64,000 bases of DNA from Pseudomonas fragi (lineage in GTDB: Bacteria; Pseudomonadota; Gammaproteobacteria; Pseudomonadales; Pseudomonadaceae): positions 3,038,001-3,102,000 of the forward strand of contig NZ_CP104861.1 in assembly GCF_025426255.1 (NCBI RefSeq), given 5' to 3'. Of the stretch, positions 1 through 9,853 are shown one piece after another. Made by a program: the position numbers and the translations under genes. The notes below the pieces were generated by a model, which had not been told where the DNA came from, did not search any database, and saw only the letters and a list, made by a program, of their open reading frames with translations. The first letter of the stretch is position 1. Every line of letters starts with the position of its first letter.

Positions 1-1
1 G

Positions 2-1372
2 CGAATTGCCCAGCAGTCGGCCAATTCGATGATCGACCTGATCGGAAACATCCTTGATCTCGACAAGATCGAGAGCGGGCAAATGCAACTGGCCCCTCAA
101 CCGGTGGCCCTGACAGCGCTGCTGCAAGACTGCCTTGATCTGTTTGCCGCCCAGGCCGGGCAAAAAACCCTGGCCCTGAGCCTCGACGATACTGGGCTGA
201 CGCCCCAGAGACAGCACCTGCTGGACCCTATGCGCTTGCGCCAGGTGCTGCAAAACCTGCTGGGTAATGCACTCAAGTTCACTGCTCGTGGCCAGGTTCG
301 ACTCAGTGTTGAAGAACTGGATCTGGGAGGTAACAAAAGCCTGTTGACCCTGCTGGTCAGTGACACCGGCATCGGTATACCCCAGGCCATCCAGTCGCGT
401 ATTTTCGAACCCTACATGCAAGCCCACGCCGAAGTCGCGCACCTGTATGGCGGCTCTGGTCTGGGGCTAAATATCTGCAGCCAACTGGTGCAATTGATGG
501 GCGGCCGAATTTGGCTCGATAGCCAGCCGGGCCAAGGCTGCCGGGTCAGTGTCGAACTACCGCTGACCTGGCAGACGGCACCGGACACCAAGCCGCAGCG
601 CGCTGTGGTGCCAGCCTTAAGCCAACCGCTCAAAGTACTGATCGTGGACGACGTATCGACCAACGGCCTGGTGTTACAACAACAGCTGAGCAACCTGGGT
701 CATCATGCCACCTTCGTCTGCAGCGGCCTGGCTGCGTTGGACGCCTGGGAGCGCGAACCATTCGACATGCTGATCAGCGACTGCAACATGCCCGGCATGG
801 ACGGTTACACACTGGCTCAGGCCATTCGTCAACGCGAACAGGCATTGGGTTTGGCGCCAAGGCCTATCATTGGCTGCACCGCCAGCGCCCTGACGGTGGA
901 GAGCCAACGCTGTCGCGACGCGGGCATGAACGATTTGATGATCAAACCCGTGACCTTGGCCCGCCTGCGCGAAGCACTCGCTGGGCAAGTACCGCAACCT
1001 TTCGAAACCGACGACCCGCCAAGCCTGCACTGCGCGACCGAAGGCTTCGACCTGAGCCATCTGGAAGACCTGGCGGGAGCTGATCCGAGCCTGATCTCCC
1101 GCTTGCTGGTGGAGTTGCACCGCAATCTCACCGAAGAATGCCAACGGCTGCAACAGCCTTTGGCCAACAGCAGCGACGAAGCCATCGAGCAATTCATGCA
1201 CCGCCTTGAAGGCCTAGCCTGCAATATCGATGCGCTTGGATTGCTACGGGCCTGCCAGGGCGTACGCCAGGCCATCGGCGAGAGTGTCAGCGTGACAGTG
1301 GCGCAGGTACATTTATTGTCAGTGTTGAACGGTCTGCTGGACGATATCAAGCGTCGCAGTCCAGGCCGTTAG
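2..1372 (+). CDS. Hybrid sensor histidine kinase, 3' part (HATPase-receiver-Hpt)
   Basis: The frame is open from base 2, so the gene starts before the window; the first internal Met is at 29. What is visible follows the phospho-acceptor His box: a helix ending in LDLDKIESG, then a GHKL ATPase domain with an N-box (LGNALKFTARG), DTGIGIP and GGSGLGL. Next comes a receiver domain beginning KVLIVDD, with the acceptor Asp in LISDCNMPGMDG (residue 251 counted from the Met at 29). An Hpt domain follows with HRLEG (His391). This is the architecture of unorthodox BvgS/EvgS-type kinases, which run an intramolecular phosphorelay. The sensor part is outside the window, so the signal is unknown. No response regulator partner lies downstream; the next gene is a secreted LPMO. 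Confidence 0.9.
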   Translation, partial: RIAQQSANSMIDLIGNILDLDKIESGQMQLAPQPVALTALLQDCLDLFAAQAGQKTLALSLDDTGLTPQRQHLLDPMRLRQVLQNLLGNALKFTARGQVRLSVEELDLGGNKSLLTLLVSDTGIGIPQAIQSRIFEPYMQAHAEVAHLYGGSGLGLNICSQLVQLMGGRIWLDSQPGQGCRVSVELPLTWQTAPDTKPQRAVVPALSQPLKVLIVDDVSTNGLVLQQQLSNLGHHATFVCSGLAALDAWEREPFDMLISDCNMPGMDGYTLAQAIRQREQALGLAPRPIIGCTASALTVESQRCRDAGMNDLMIKPVTLARLREALAGQVPQPFETDDPPSLHCATEGFDLSHLEDLAGADPSLISRLLVELHRNLTEECQRLQQPLANSSDEAIEQFMHRLEGLACNIDALGLLRACQGVRQAIGESVSVTVAQVHLLSVLNGLLDDIKRRSPGR

Positions 1373-1760
1373 CCGCCCCAGCCATAACTGATGCTGTAGT
1401 CCGCCGGTCCAGTCTACGATCGGCGTGATTCCATACGGCAGCGGTTCAACGTCGATCTTGCCCAAGAGCTGACTTGCGCGGCCTATACCTGCTGCACAAC
1501 ACATCTTCGTTCCCCCTCGCCAGCACCTGCAGGGTGCTCAACCGAGCACTGGCGTGCGCCGCGAGGACGGTCACAGGTCGGCGCCCTCCAATCACACACT
1601 CCGCTAACCGGCACTTCCCCTGCGGGCGTATCTCGTACTCGTCCCATGTTCGCACACCCCCACCCCGGGCATCCTGAACGGGTCTTCAAAGACCGGATGA
1701 ACACTCCCCCCCGATCTTGCTGGCGCCACACTCAATTAAAAAAACTATCTAGGATTCACA
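1373..1760. other. Intergenic region, no gene seen
   Basis: This 388-base gap between the kinase and the LPMO gene holds only short open frames with no recognisable product. A small inverted repeat (GTGCTC, AACC, GAGCAC) lies at 1534-1549 but lacks a T-run, so it is not a convincing terminator. The last 60 bases are A-rich and probably carry the LPMO promoter and leader. Confidence 0.6.
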
Positions 1761-3248
1761 ATGATTCAAAGCAAACGTGCAAGCGCGCTGCGCAAACTAC
1801 CTCTGGCCATGGCGATTGGCCTGGCCACTCTGGCTTCGCAGCAAGCATTCGCTCACGGTTATATTGAAAGCCCCAAGTCCCGCCCTTTCATGTGCAGCCC
1901 CGTAGGCGGAGCGCTTAACGCAAATTGCGGCAGCGTTACCTACGAGCCACAAAGCGTTGAGTACGTACCTGCATCCCAGCAGCATCACAACGGTGCGTAC
2001 TGCCCTGGCGACTTCACCAAATGCGGCCCGGCAGATGATCACATCGCCAGCGGCGGTCTGCAGAAGTTCAATGAGCTTGACGAGCAGTCGAGCACTCGCT
2101 GGTCTAAAACCAACATCAAGTCCGGCATGAACGAGTTCCGCTGGAAGTACGCTGCCGGCCATGCCAGTGCCTACTACCAGTTCTATATCACCAAGAAAGA
2201 CTGGAACCCGAACCAGCCACTGACCCGTGATTCTTTCGACTTGATCCCGTTGCTGCATGAAAATGGTAACAACAACATCCCGTCCACCGACGTACCCACC
2301 AAGCACCAGGTCAACATTCCGGCCGATCACACTGGTTACCACGTCGTCCTCGCTGCCTGGCGCATCGCCGACACTGACGCCACCTTCTACCAAGCGATCG
2401 ACGTCAACATCGATAACGACGGTGCCCCTGAGTCCCAATGGAGTCAGATAGGCGCGGTACAGCCTGAACAATTGCAAATCGGCGATAAAGTGATGACCCG
2501 CGTGTTCATTGCAACCGGTGAACAGAATGCTCGCCAGACCGTGCTCGAAATCAGCAACACCGAACAGGCCCAGGCCAAAACCTGGCCATTCCTGCTGGCT
2601 GAGAAAGTAAACAAAGCCAGTGCTGGCTACCAGATGGGTCAGGTCGGTGCTGACGACAAGATCACGCCAAGCTACGGCCTCAACGGCATCTTCAAAATGG
2701 CCAAGAGCGACGTGGTACGGGTAGAAATCCAGAAAGATCAAGCATCTATGCCGGGTACCCTGACCCTGAGCGGACTGGCTGCCGATTACACCCTGAACAA
2801 CGGCACTGCCAACCTGCACTTCAACGCTGTGGCACAAGGCGGCAAGTACACCATCGACGCCACTGTGTTCAATTCCAAGGGTGAGAGCATCGCTCATAAA
2901 CAGGCCAATGCCGGGGAAAACACGCCGCACTTCTCACTGCCAGTGACGGACGCCACTGCCGGTGACTACGACCTGGTGGTCGTGGCCAAGCCGGAAAAAG
3001 GCGAGCTGCTGCAAAAGACCCACAGCTTCAAACTCAAGGATGCAGCGGCAGGCGGTGAGTACGACTTCGTCTTCCCAGATGGCCTCGCCTCCTACAAAGC
3101 TGGTACCAAAGTACTGGCCAAAGACGGCAACACCTACGAGTGCAAACCGTACCCCTACAGCGGCTGGTGCAAGATCTACACCCCAGCCAACAACGCCTAC
3201 GAGCCTGGTGCTGGTCGCGCCTGGGACCAGGCCTGGATCCGCAAGTAA
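1761..3248 (+). CDS. gbpA: Lytic polysaccharide monooxygenase, GbpA-like (AA10)
   Basis: A 495-residue secreted chitin-active copper enzyme by family. A classical signal peptide (basic start, hydrophobic stretch, AFA at 29-31) would be cleaved to expose His32 as the N-terminal residue of HGYIESPKSR, the first ligand of the copper histidine brace. The second His is expected at 134 in AAGHASAYYQFY. The AA10 domain covers about 32-210. A GbpA-type middle region of beta-sandwich character follows, and the last ~65 residues (FPDGLASYKAGTKVL to AWDQAWIRK) resemble a CBM73/CBM5-type chitin-binding module with Cys pairs. Family role: oxidative cleavage of crystalline chitin, or surface adhesion in GbpA. 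The type II secretion operon starts 600 bases downstream and is the likely export route. The gene symbol rests on domain similarity only. Confidence 0.9.
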   Translation: MIQSKRASALRKLPLAMAIGLATLASQQAFAHGYIESPKSRPFMCSPVGGALNANCGSVTYEPQSVEYVPASQQHHNGAYCPGDFTKCGPADDHIASGGLQKFNELDEQSSTRWSKTNIKSGMNEFRWKYAAGHASAYYQFYITKKDWNPNQPLTRDSFDLIPLLHENGNNNIPSTDVPTKHQVNIPADHTGYHVVLAAWRIADTDATFYQAIDVNIDNDGAPESQWSQIGAVQPEQLQIGDKVMTRVFIATGEQNARQTVLEISNTEQAQAKTWPFLLAEKVNKASAGYQMGQVGADDKITPSYGLNGIFKMAKSDVVRVEIQKDQASMPGTLTLSGLAADYTLNNGTANLHFNAVAQGGKYTIDATVFNSKGESIAHKQANAGENTPHFSLPVTDATAGDYDLVVVAKPEKGELLQKTHSFKLKDAAAGGEYDFVFPDGLASYKAGTKVLAKDGNTYECKPYPYSGWCKIYTPANNAYEPGAGRAWDQAWIRK

Positions 3249-3269
3249 CTCATAAGGTCGTAATACGAG

Positions 3270-3288
3270 CGTGACGCCTGGCGTCACG
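3270..3288 (+). terminator. Hairpin after the LPMO gene
   Basis: An 8-bp perfect stem (CGTGACGC / GCGTCACG) with a 3-base loop lies 21 bases after the LPMO stop and is followed by TTCTATTGTT. The T-run is interrupted, so it is at best a moderate terminator; part of the transcript may read into the cytochrome gene. Confidence 0.5.
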
Positions 3289-3310
3289 TTCTATTGTTCA
3301 GGAACACCCA

Positions 3311-3826
3311 ATGTCTGCTCTTAATTACTCCACACCACGCAGGCTGCTGCACTGGTGTTTTGCCCTGATCATTATCTGGGCCTCCATCAGCGGTTTTGCC
3401 AACTCGTTGCTGCATTTTCCGCCTTCGATAGAAACCAGCATTACTTTTATCAACGTTTCGCTGACTGCACTGCTGCTGCCACTGTTTGCAGTGCGTGTAT
3501 TTTTCGCCGTGGCCCACCCCGCACCCAAAGAGTGCGCAGCTATCGGAGCCCGCAACCACCTGCTGGCCAGGCTCGGTCACCTGGCGCTGTATATCGTCAC
3601 CGCACTGGTGCTGGTAACCGGCGTGCTGATGATGGATCGACCCATTGATTTTTTTGGCGTGCTGACCATTCCCCAGCCGCTTGAAGCAACACTGTTGCTG
3701 AACTTTTTCAACGACGTGCACCGTGCTTGCTGCGTGGTCCTGGCCCTGCTGGTGCTCGGACATATCGGCGCGGTAGTGCTGCACCAGCGCCGGGGCTGCG
3801 GTGTACTGCAGCGGATGCTGCCTTGA
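3311..3826 (+). CDS. Cytochrome b561 family protein
   Basis: A 171-residue inner-membrane protein with about four hydrophobic helices. His residues in RRLLHWCF, ARLGHLAL, DVHRACC and LGHIGAVVLH are positioned as haem-b ligands, as in the CybB/YodB family of two-haem quinol-linked cytochromes. It lies 62 bases downstream of the LPMO gene and abuts gspC. Family knowledge gives electron transfer from the quinol pool to a periplasmic acceptor; the acceptor here is unknown. A link to the neighbouring LPMO, which needs a reductant, is suggested only by position. Confidence 0.85.
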   Translation: MSALNYSTPRRLLHWCFALIIIWASISGFANSLLHFPPSIETSITFINVSLTALLLPLFAVRVFFAVAHPAPKECAAIGARNHLLARLGHLALYIVTALVLVTGVLMMDRPIDFFGVLTIPQPLEATLLLNFFNDVHRACCVVLALLVLGHIGAVVLHQRRGCGVLQRMLP

Positions 3827-3849
3827 TCAGCCTGAATACGCTGAAGCCT

Positions 3850-4344
3850 ATGCTCGCAAAGATGCCGCTCAACCGCGACCTGCTGCTGCTCAGCGCCTGC
3901 GCGCTATGTGCCTGGCTCGCCCTTGGCAGCTGGGACTTCATCCAGCAACTGCCCGCGCAACCAGCCCAGAGCGCCACCGCGGCAGAGGCTCCCAAGCCTC
4001 TGCAAGCGCTGGACACGCAAGGCATAACCAGAATGTTCGGCGCCACGCCGCCCGAGATGCAGAGAGCTGCCCTTGCGGTGCCGCTAACCCTGCTGGCGAG
4101 CCTGACAGCCGCTCACAGCAAGGACTCACGTGCGCTGATCCGTGCCCCAGACAGCACCGCGTTCTACAGCATTGGCGATCGCCTGCCCGGCGGCGTCAGC
4201 CTCAGCTCAATCAACCCGGATCACATTGTGGTGCTGGGTGGGGGCCTGGAACAAACCCTGGCTTTTCCCAGCCATACCGCGCGTCTGCTGACCCCCACAC
4301 CCACTGCCGACGCACTCCCCCCTCCAGCAGAGATGCAACCATGA
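3850..4344 (+). CDS. gspC: Type II secretion protein GspC
   Basis: About 164 residues from the ATG at 3850; an earlier in-frame TTG at 3823 overlapping the cytochrome stop is also possible. There is a short cytoplasmic start, one transmembrane helix (DLLLLSACALCAWLALG), an Ala/Pro-rich linker and a C-terminal homology region (YSIGDRLPGGVSLSSINPDH...VVLGGGLEQTLAFP) typical of GspC. It has no PDZ or coiled-coil extension, so it is a short XcpP-like form. In the family it joins the inner-membrane platform to the secretin. The stop overlaps the gspD start (ATGA), so translation is probably coupled. The start is uncertain. Confidence 0.85.
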   Translation: MLAKMPLNRDLLLLSACALCAWLALGSWDFIQQLPAQPAQSATAAEAPKPLQALDTQGITRMFGATPPEMQRAALAVPLTLLASLTAAHSKDSRALIRAPDSTAFYSIGDRLPGGVSLSSINPDHIVVLGGGLEQTLAFPSHTARLLTPTPTADALPPPAEMQP

Positions 4345-6242
4345 ACCTCTCCCTGATCACCGGTACCGTGCTGATGCTCGGCACCCTGCTTTCACCCCTG
4401 GCCACGGCCGATGCCAAGCACAAGTGGACCTTGAACATGAAGGACGCCGAGCTGCAGGACCTGGTCAGTGAAGTCGGTAACATTACCGGCAAGACCATGG
4501 TCCTGGACCCTCGCATGAGCGGCAAGGTCACAGTGCAGTCGGCCTCTGCCATGGACCGCGAGGGTATTTACTCACTGTTTCTTACCGTGCTGCGCAGCCA
4601 GGGGTTCGCCGCCCTCGACCAGGGTGACCGAGTGCTGATCGTGCCTGTCAGCGAAGCCAAGACCAAGGCTGTCGGAAGCAAAATGGCCGTGGGTGATATG
4701 TTCATCACCAAAGTATTGCCTCTGTATAACGCCACTGCCAGTGAAGTGGCGACCGTGGTGCGACCGCTGGTGGCACCGGACGCTTACCTCGCCCCCTCGG
4801 CCAGTGCAAATGCACTGGTCATCACAGACAGCGCCAACAACGTCGAACGTATTCGCCAGGTGGTCAGCGACCTCGATGCCGCCGGGCACAAGGCCGTTAC
4901 CACCCTCAACCTGAAACATGCCTGGGCGGTCGACGTGGCCAAGATCCTGAGCGAAAGCGTCGCCCAGAATAACAGCGGCAATAGCACCGCCAAAGCCATC
5001 GGCGACGCCCGCAGCAATCGCCTGATCCTGATCGGCCCGGCGCCGGCACGCCTACAGATGGAACGCCTGGCCAAAACCATGGACGTAGCCTCCAACGCCG
5101 ACGATGGCACCCGCGTGGTACGCCTACGCCATAGCGACGCCAAGCAAATGGCCGAGCTGCTCAACGGCATCGGCAAGCGCATCGAAGGCGGTGGCCGTGG
5201 CAGTTCCGAGGGCAGCTCCCAAGGCAACTCAATCCTGGTCAGCGCCGACCAAAGCCAGAACGCCCTGGTACTCATGGCAGAACCCTCGCAACTGAGCATG
5301 CTTGACAAGGTCATCGCCGAGCTTGACCGCCCACGGGCCCAAGTGCTGGTGGAAGCGGCCATTGTCGAAGTCAGTGGCGACATCAATGAGGCCCTCGGCG
5401 TGCAGTGGGCCGCAAGGGCGGGCAATCTGACCGGTGGCACCAACTTCCCGGCCAGCGGCCTGGCCATCGGCACCCTGCTGGGCAACCTCAACAACGACAA
5501 GAGCCCGACGCTGCCCGATGGCGCAATCATAGGCCTGGGAAGCCGCAACTTCGGGGCTCTGGTCACCGCGCTGTCCAGCGACTCCAACAACAACCTGCTG
5601 TCGACTCCTAGCCTGCTGACCCTGGACAACGAGGCTGCAGAAATCCTGGTCGGGCAGAACGTGCCATTCCAGACGGGCTCCTACACCACCGACAGTGCCG
5701 GTGCCAGCAACCCCTTCACCACCGTGGAGCGCAAGGACGTGGGGATTACCCTCAAGGTGACACCCCATATCAACGATGGCAAAACCTTGCGCCTGGAGGT
5801 CGAGCAGGAGAGCTCAGAGCTGGCCGCCGCCCCGGCGGGCATCAGCACCAGCGACATAATCACCAACAAACGCTCTGTAAAAAGCACCATCCTGGCCGAC
5901 GATGGGCAGATCATCGTGCTTGGTGGCTTGATCAAGGACAACGTCAAGACCCAAGTCAGCAAGGTCCCGATATTGGGCAGCATTCCGTTTATCGGCCGCC
6001 TGTTCAGCAGTACTCGTGAGGTCACTGAAAAGACCAACCTGATGGTCTTCCTGCGCCCGACACTGCTGCGCACCAGCAATGACAACAGCAACCTTAGCGA
6101 CCGCAAGTACGAGAACCTGCGCCAGCTTCGGGCTCTGGACGGCAGCCCCAATAGCATGCGTCTGCCAAATGATCCGCGACAGATGTTCGATGCCAACCCG
6201 CAAGGCGGGGTGACCGACATGCGCAGCGAGACCAAGCCATGA
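4341..6242 (+). CDS. gspD: Type II secretion secretin GspD
   Basis: The outer-membrane channel subunit, 633 residues. A signal peptide (about 1-25, ending ATADA) is followed by the N0 domain ([20 protein letters not shown]), repeated N1-N3 ring domains with a Gly/Ser-rich insertion ([13 protein letters not shown]), then the secretin barrel domain with [14 protein letters not shown] and [12 protein letters not shown] near the end. The open frame extends much further upstream, but the ATG overlapping the gspC stop and its signal peptide fix the start. The C-terminal tail is short and no pilotin gene is visible nearby. Overlaps gspE by four bases. Confidence 0.95.
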   Translation: MNLSLITGTVLMLGTLLSPLATADAKHKWTLNMKDAELQDLVSEVGNITGKTMVLDPRMSGKVTVQSASAMDREGIYSLFLTVLRSQGFAALDQGDRVLIVPVSEAKTKAVGSKMAVGDMFITKVLPLYNATASEVATVVRPLVAPDAYLAPSASANALVITDSANNVERIRQVVSDLDAAGHKAVTTLNLKHAWAVDVAKILSESVAQNNSGNSTAKAIGDARSNRLILIGPAPARLQMERLAKTMDVASNADDGTRVVRLRHSDAKQMAELLNGIGKRIEGGGRGSSEGSSQGNSILVSADQSQNALVLMAEPSQLSMLDKVIAELDRPRAQVLVEAAIVEVSGDINEALGVQWAARAGNLTGGTNFPASGLAIGTLLGNLNNDKSPTLPDGAIIGLGSRNFGALVTALSSDSNNNLLSTPSLLTLDNEAAEILVGQNVPFQTGSYTTDSAGASNPFTTVERKDVGITLKVTPHINDGKTLRLEVEQESSELAAAPAGISTSDIITNKRSVKSTILADDGQIIVLGGLIKDNVKTQVSKVPILGSIPFIGRLFSSTREVTEKTNLMVFLRPTLLRTSNDNSNLSDRKYENLRQLRALDGSPNSMRLPNDPRQMFDANPQGGVTDMRSETKP

Positions 6243-7711
6243 CCCAGGCAGTACGTCTGCCTTTCAGTTTCGCTCGGCGCCACGGCGTTTTGCTGGAGCA
6301 CGACCAATTGCTGTGCCGCAACGACACGTCGCTGGAAGTCCTGGCCGAAGTGCGCAGGCGTCATGGCGCCCAGCCCCACACTCAAGTGATTAGCGCCGAA
6401 AACTTCGCCTTGCGCCTGGCCGAGTGCTACCGCGATGGGCAGGATGATGCCATGCAAATGGCCGAAGGCCTGGGCGACCAAATAGCTGACCAGGACGATA
6501 TGGCCAGCCTGGCCGAACACCTGCCGCAGACCACAGACCTGCTGGAGCAGGAAGACGATGCACCGATCATCCGTCTGATCAACGCCATCCTCGGTGAGGC
6601 GGTCAAGGCCAAGGCCTCGGACATCCACCTGGAGACCTTCGAGCAACACCTCTCGGTGCGCCTGCGCGTCGATGGCCTGCTGCGCGAAGTGCTGCGCCCT
6701 CGGCGCGAACTGGCCGGGCTACTGGTGTCGCGGATCAAGGTCATGGCACGCCTGGACATAGCCGAAAAACGCATCCCCCAGGACGGCCGTATCGCCCTGC
6801 GAATTGGCGGCCATGAAGTTGACGTGCGCGTTTCCACCCTGCCCTCAGCCCACGGTGAACGCGTAGTGATGCGCCTGCTGGACAAACAGGCCGGGCGCCT
6901 GGACCTGGCGCGTCTGGGCATGGCCACGGCTTGTCGCGAACGCCTGGAAGCCACCCTCGCGCGGCCCCACGGGATCCTGCTGGTGACTGGGCCCACCGGC
7001 TCCGGCAAAACCACCACCCTGTATGCGGGCCTTGCCAGTCTCAACACGTTGTCCCGCAATATCCTGACCATTGAAGACCCGGTGGAATATCACCTGACGG
7101 GCATCGGCCAGACGCAGGTCAACACCAAGGTGGACATGACCTTCGCCCGTGGCCTGCGGGCCATCTTGCGGCAAGACCCGGACGTGGTGATGGTCGGTGA
7201 AATTCGCGACCGTGAAACCGCCGAAATTGCCGTGCAGGCGTCCCTCACTGGACACCTGGTGCTATCGACCCTGCACACCAACAGCGCAGTGGGCGCGGTT
7301 ACGCGCTTGGTCGATATGGGCGTGGAGCCGTTTTTGCTCTGCACCTCGCTGATAGGGGTACTGGCCCAGCGCTTGGTGCGGGTGCTGTGCGTCGAGTGCA
7401 AGGTCGGCGCACCCGCTGATACCAGTGCATGCGCGCGCCTGGATCTCGCCCCCCTGGCGCCACCCCTGCTGTATCAGGCAAAAGGCTGTGCGGCCTGCCA
7501 GCACAGCGGCTATCGCGGACGCCAGGGCATCTACGAACTGGTGCTGTTCGACGAAAAATTGCGCCAATTGGTACACCAGGGTGCCGGTGAAGCCGAACTC
7601 AGCCGCCATGCCCGAGCACACGGGCCAAGCCTGTTCGCCGATGGCCGCGAAAAGGTACTGCAAGGCAGCACCAGCCTCGAAGAATTACTGCGCGTAACCC
7701 GGGAGGACTGA
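6239..7711 (+). CDS. gspE: Type II secretion ATPase GspE
   Basis: A 490-residue cytoplasmic hexameric ATPase that powers pseudopilus assembly. The N-terminal part (about 1-110) is the GspL-binding domain. Walker A is [12 protein letters not shown] starting at 251, the Asp box IEDPVEYH follows, and Walker B is in [17 protein letters not shown] zinc-binding tetracysteine set is present (C384, C387, C417, C420), as in GspE and unlike many PilB proteins. Starts at the ATGA overlap with gspD. Confidence 0.95.
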   Translation: MTQAVRLPFSFARRHGVLLEHDQLLCRNDTSLEVLAEVRRRHGAQPHTQVISAENFALRLAECYRDGQDDAMQMAEGLGDQIADQDDMASLAEHLPQTTDLLEQEDDAPIIRLINAILGEAVKAKASDIHLETFEQHLSVRLRVDGLLREVLRPRRELAGLLVSRIKVMARLDIAEKRIPQDGRIALRIGGHEVDVRVSTLPSAHGERVVMRLLDKQAGRLDLARLGMATACRERLEATLARPHGILLVTGPTGSGKTTTLYAGLASLNTLSRNILTIEDPVEYHLTGIGQTQVNTKVDMTFARGLRAILRQDPDVVMVGEIRDRETAEIAVQASLTGHLVLSTLHTNSAVGAVTRLVDMGVEPFLLCTSLIGVLAQRLVRVLCVECKVGAPADTSACARLDLAPLAPPLLYQAKGCAACQHSGYRGRQGIYELVLFDEKLRQLVHQGAGEAELSRHARAHGPSLFADGREKVLQGSTSLEELLRVTRED

Positions 7712-7713
7712 CC

Positions 7714-8922
7714 ATGGCCGCCTTCGAATACCTCGCCATGTGTAACGCTGGCCGCAAAACCAAGGGTGTGCAGGAAGCCGACAGCATCCGCCAGGCACGC
7801 CAACTGTTGCGCGAGCGCAACCTGATTCCATTGCAAGTCAAGCCTGCCCGCGGTAACCAGGACCGGAGTATGGGGACCTCAAGACGCAGCCTGAGCACAG
7901 CGCAGCTGTCCCTGCTGACACGCCAGTTCGCGACCTTGGTACAAGCTTCGCTACCCCTGGCAGACGTACTGGCGGCGGTAGCCGCCCAGTGCGAAAAAAA
8001 CGCCCAGCAGAGCATGGTCCTGGCGATTCGCGCACGCGTTCTGGAAGGTCACAGCCTGGCCCGCGCCATGGGCGAATTCCCCCGTGCCTTCCCCGCGCTG
8101 TACCGAGCTACTGTGGCCGCTGGCGAACGCTCCGGGCACCTGGGCCATGTGCTGCTGCAACTGGCCGATTACACCGAGGCACGCCAGGCCGCGCAGCAAC
8201 AGATACAGCTGGCCGTGCTCTACCCGAGCATCCTGATGGTGGCGGCTTTTAGTATCGTCGGTTTTCTGCTGGGTTTTGTGGTGCCGGACGTGGTCAAGGT
8301 GTTTATCGACAGCGGCCAGCAACTGCCCCTGCTCACCCGAGGCCTGATTGCCGCCAGTAACTTGCTGCACGACTACGGTCTGCTGCTGCTGTTACTGATC
8401 GCAGGCTTGCTGGCAGCTGCCCGGTTGGCACTGAAAAAGCCGGCGACGCTCCTGCGTTGGCACCAATTGCAACTGCGTGTGCCACTGCTCGGCCGGGTGA
8501 TCCGGGCCAGCAACTGCACACGTTTTGTCAGCACCCTGGCGATTCTTGGACGTAGCGGCGTGCCGTTGGTGGACGCCCTGGAAATCTCCGCTCAGGTTGT
8601 CGCCAACCAGAAAATTCGTACCTGTCTGAAAGACGTCGCCCAAGCGGTGCGCGAAGGTAGCGGCCTGACTCGAGCCTTGGAACACAGCGGCCAATTCCCG
8701 CCAATGATGCTCTACATGATCGCCAGCGGCGAACGCTCCGGCGAGCTGGACGCCATGCTCGACCGCGCCGCGCAACAGCAGGAAGCGCAACTGGCCAACC
8801 GCATCGCCATGCTGGTGGGCCTGTTCGAGCCGGTGATGCTGGTGTTCATGGGCGCCAGCGTACTGCTCATCGTCCTGGCGATTCTGATGCCGATCCTCAG
8901 CCTTAACCAACTCATCACCTAA
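7714..8922 (+). CDS. gspF: Type II secretion platform protein GspF
   Basis: A 402-residue polytopic inner-membrane protein with two repeated GspF domains (about 70-190 and 270-390). Each begins with a LTRQFATLVQASLPL / CTRFVSTLAILGRSGVPL segment, and there are three hydrophobic helices. The N-terminal FEYLAMCNAGRKTKG segment is characteristic. In the family it couples the GspE ATPase to pseudopilin extrusion. Starts two bases after gspE. Confidence 0.95.
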   Translation: MAAFEYLAMCNAGRKTKGVQEADSIRQARQLLRERNLIPLQVKPARGNQDRSMGTSRRSLSTAQLSLLTRQFATLVQASLPLADVLAAVAAQCEKNAQQSMVLAIRARVLEGHSLARAMGEFPRAFPALYRATVAAGERSGHLGHVLLQLADYTEARQAAQQQIQLAVLYPSILMVAAFSIVGFLLGFVVPDVVKVFIDSGQQLPLLTRGLIAASNLLHDYGLLLLLLIAGLLAAARLALKKPATLLRWHQLQLRVPLLGRVIRASNCTRFVSTLAILGRSGVPLVDALEISAQVVANQKIRTCLKDVAQAVREGSGLTRALEHSGQFPPMMLYMIASGERSGELDAMLDRAAQQQEAQLANRIAMLVGLFEPVMLVFMGASVLLIVLAILMPILSLNQLIT

Positions 8923-8937
8923 AACACGGGAGTGCGC

Positions 8938-9369
8938 ATGCACAAGCGACACAAGCAAAGGGGTTTCACCCTGATCGAAATCATGGTGGTCGTTGTAATC
9001 CTCGGGGTACTCGCCGCGCTGGTGGTACCACAGATCATGAGCCGCCCGGGCCAGGCCAAGGCCACCGCGGCGCAGAGCGACATCAAGGCCATCGCCATGG
9101 CCCTGGACATCTACAAGCTCGACAACCACAACTATCCCAACACCCAGCAAGGCCTCGAAGCCCTGGTCAGCAAACCATCGGGCGCCCTGATGCGCAACTG
9201 GAATGCGGACGGCTATCTCAAGCGCCTACCGGTCGACCCCTGGGGCAACGCTTACCAGTACCTGTCCCCGGGTAGCCGGGAGAATGCATACGATCTGTTC
9301 TCCTTCGGTGCCGATGGCCGCCTCGGTGGCGAAGGCCTGAACGCCGATATCGGTAACTGGGACTTCTGA
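8938..9369 (+). CDS. gspG: Major pseudopilin GspG
   Basis: 143 residues from the ATG at 8938, which has GGGAG five bases upstream; a GTG six bases earlier is less likely because it lies inside that ribosome site. The prepilin signal KQRG is followed by FTLIEIMVVVVILGVLAALV, with Glu at +5 after the cleavage Gly. The C-terminal domain has the GspG pattern (PNTQQGLEALVSKP, LPVDPWGNAYQY, LFSFGADG), including the calcium-loop region. It forms the pseudopilus shaft after processing by the prepilin peptidase encoded at the end of the cluster. Confidence 0.95.
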   Translation: MHKRHKQRGFTLIEIMVVVVILGVLAALVVPQIMSRPGQAKATAAQSDIKAIAMALDIYKLDNHNYPNTQQGLEALVSKPSGALMRNWNADGYLKRLPVDPWGNAYQYLSPGSRENAYDLFSFGADGRLGGEGLNADIGNWDF

Positions 9370-9370
9370 A

Positions 9371-9853
9371 GTGAAGCACTCCGCCCGCGGTTTTACCTTG
9401 CTCGAAGTACTGGTGGTGATCCTGATCGTCGGCCTGATGGCCGGCCTGGCAGGGCTGTCCCAGGTCGATAGCATCCAGCAGGCCCGCCGCGAGGCAGAAC
9501 AGCTGCGCAGCCTGATCGGGCTGCTGCGCGTAGACGCCCTGATTAACCACCGCGACTATGGCCTGCGCCTGGACAACGACCGTTACTCGGTCCAGTCGCG
9601 CACCAGAGACGGACGCTGGCAGCCCGCCCCGCAATACCGCGAGCAGCAACTGCCGGTAAACGTACGCCTGCAATTGCAAGCGGGAGCAAACCTGCTTGAG
9701 CCCAACGCCCCTGCCAACAGCAAAGCACCGCAACTGCTGGTGCTGTCCAACGATGAAATTTCGCCTTTTACCCTGCACGTAGAACATCGCCTCAAACCGG
9801 TGCTCTCTCTGCACAGCGACGGGCTGGAAGAGGTGCGCATTGAAACGCTGTGA
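9371..9853 (+). CDS. gspH: Minor pseudopilin GspH
   Basis: 160 residues with a GTG start one base after the gspG stop. The prepilin signal ARGFTLLEVLVVILIVGLMA places Glu at +5. The remainder is a GspH-type beta domain (NHRDYGLRLDNDRYSV). As a minor pseudopilin it would be incorporated near the tip complex. The stop overlaps the start of gspI, so translation is likely coupled. Confidence 0.9.
   Translation: MKHSARGFTLLEVLVVILIVGLMAGLAGLSQVDSIQQARREAEQLRSLIGLLRVDALINHRDYGLRLDNDRYSVQSRTRDGRWQPAPQYREQQLPVNVRLQLQAGANLLEPNAPANSKAPQLLVLSNDEISPFTLHVEHRLKPVLSLHSDGLEEVRIETL

Noticed and set aside
1797..2930. 377-codon open frame on the minus strand across the LPMO gene
   Set aside because: It mirrors the well-supported LPMO gene, has no ribosome site and no recognisable fold; it arises from the codon bias of the plus strand.
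3727..3849. Longer N-terminus for GspC from 3727
   Set aside because: It would overlap the end of the cytochrome gene and add a Pro/Arg-rich segment with no family match; the ATG at 3850 gives the usual short start before the membrane helix.
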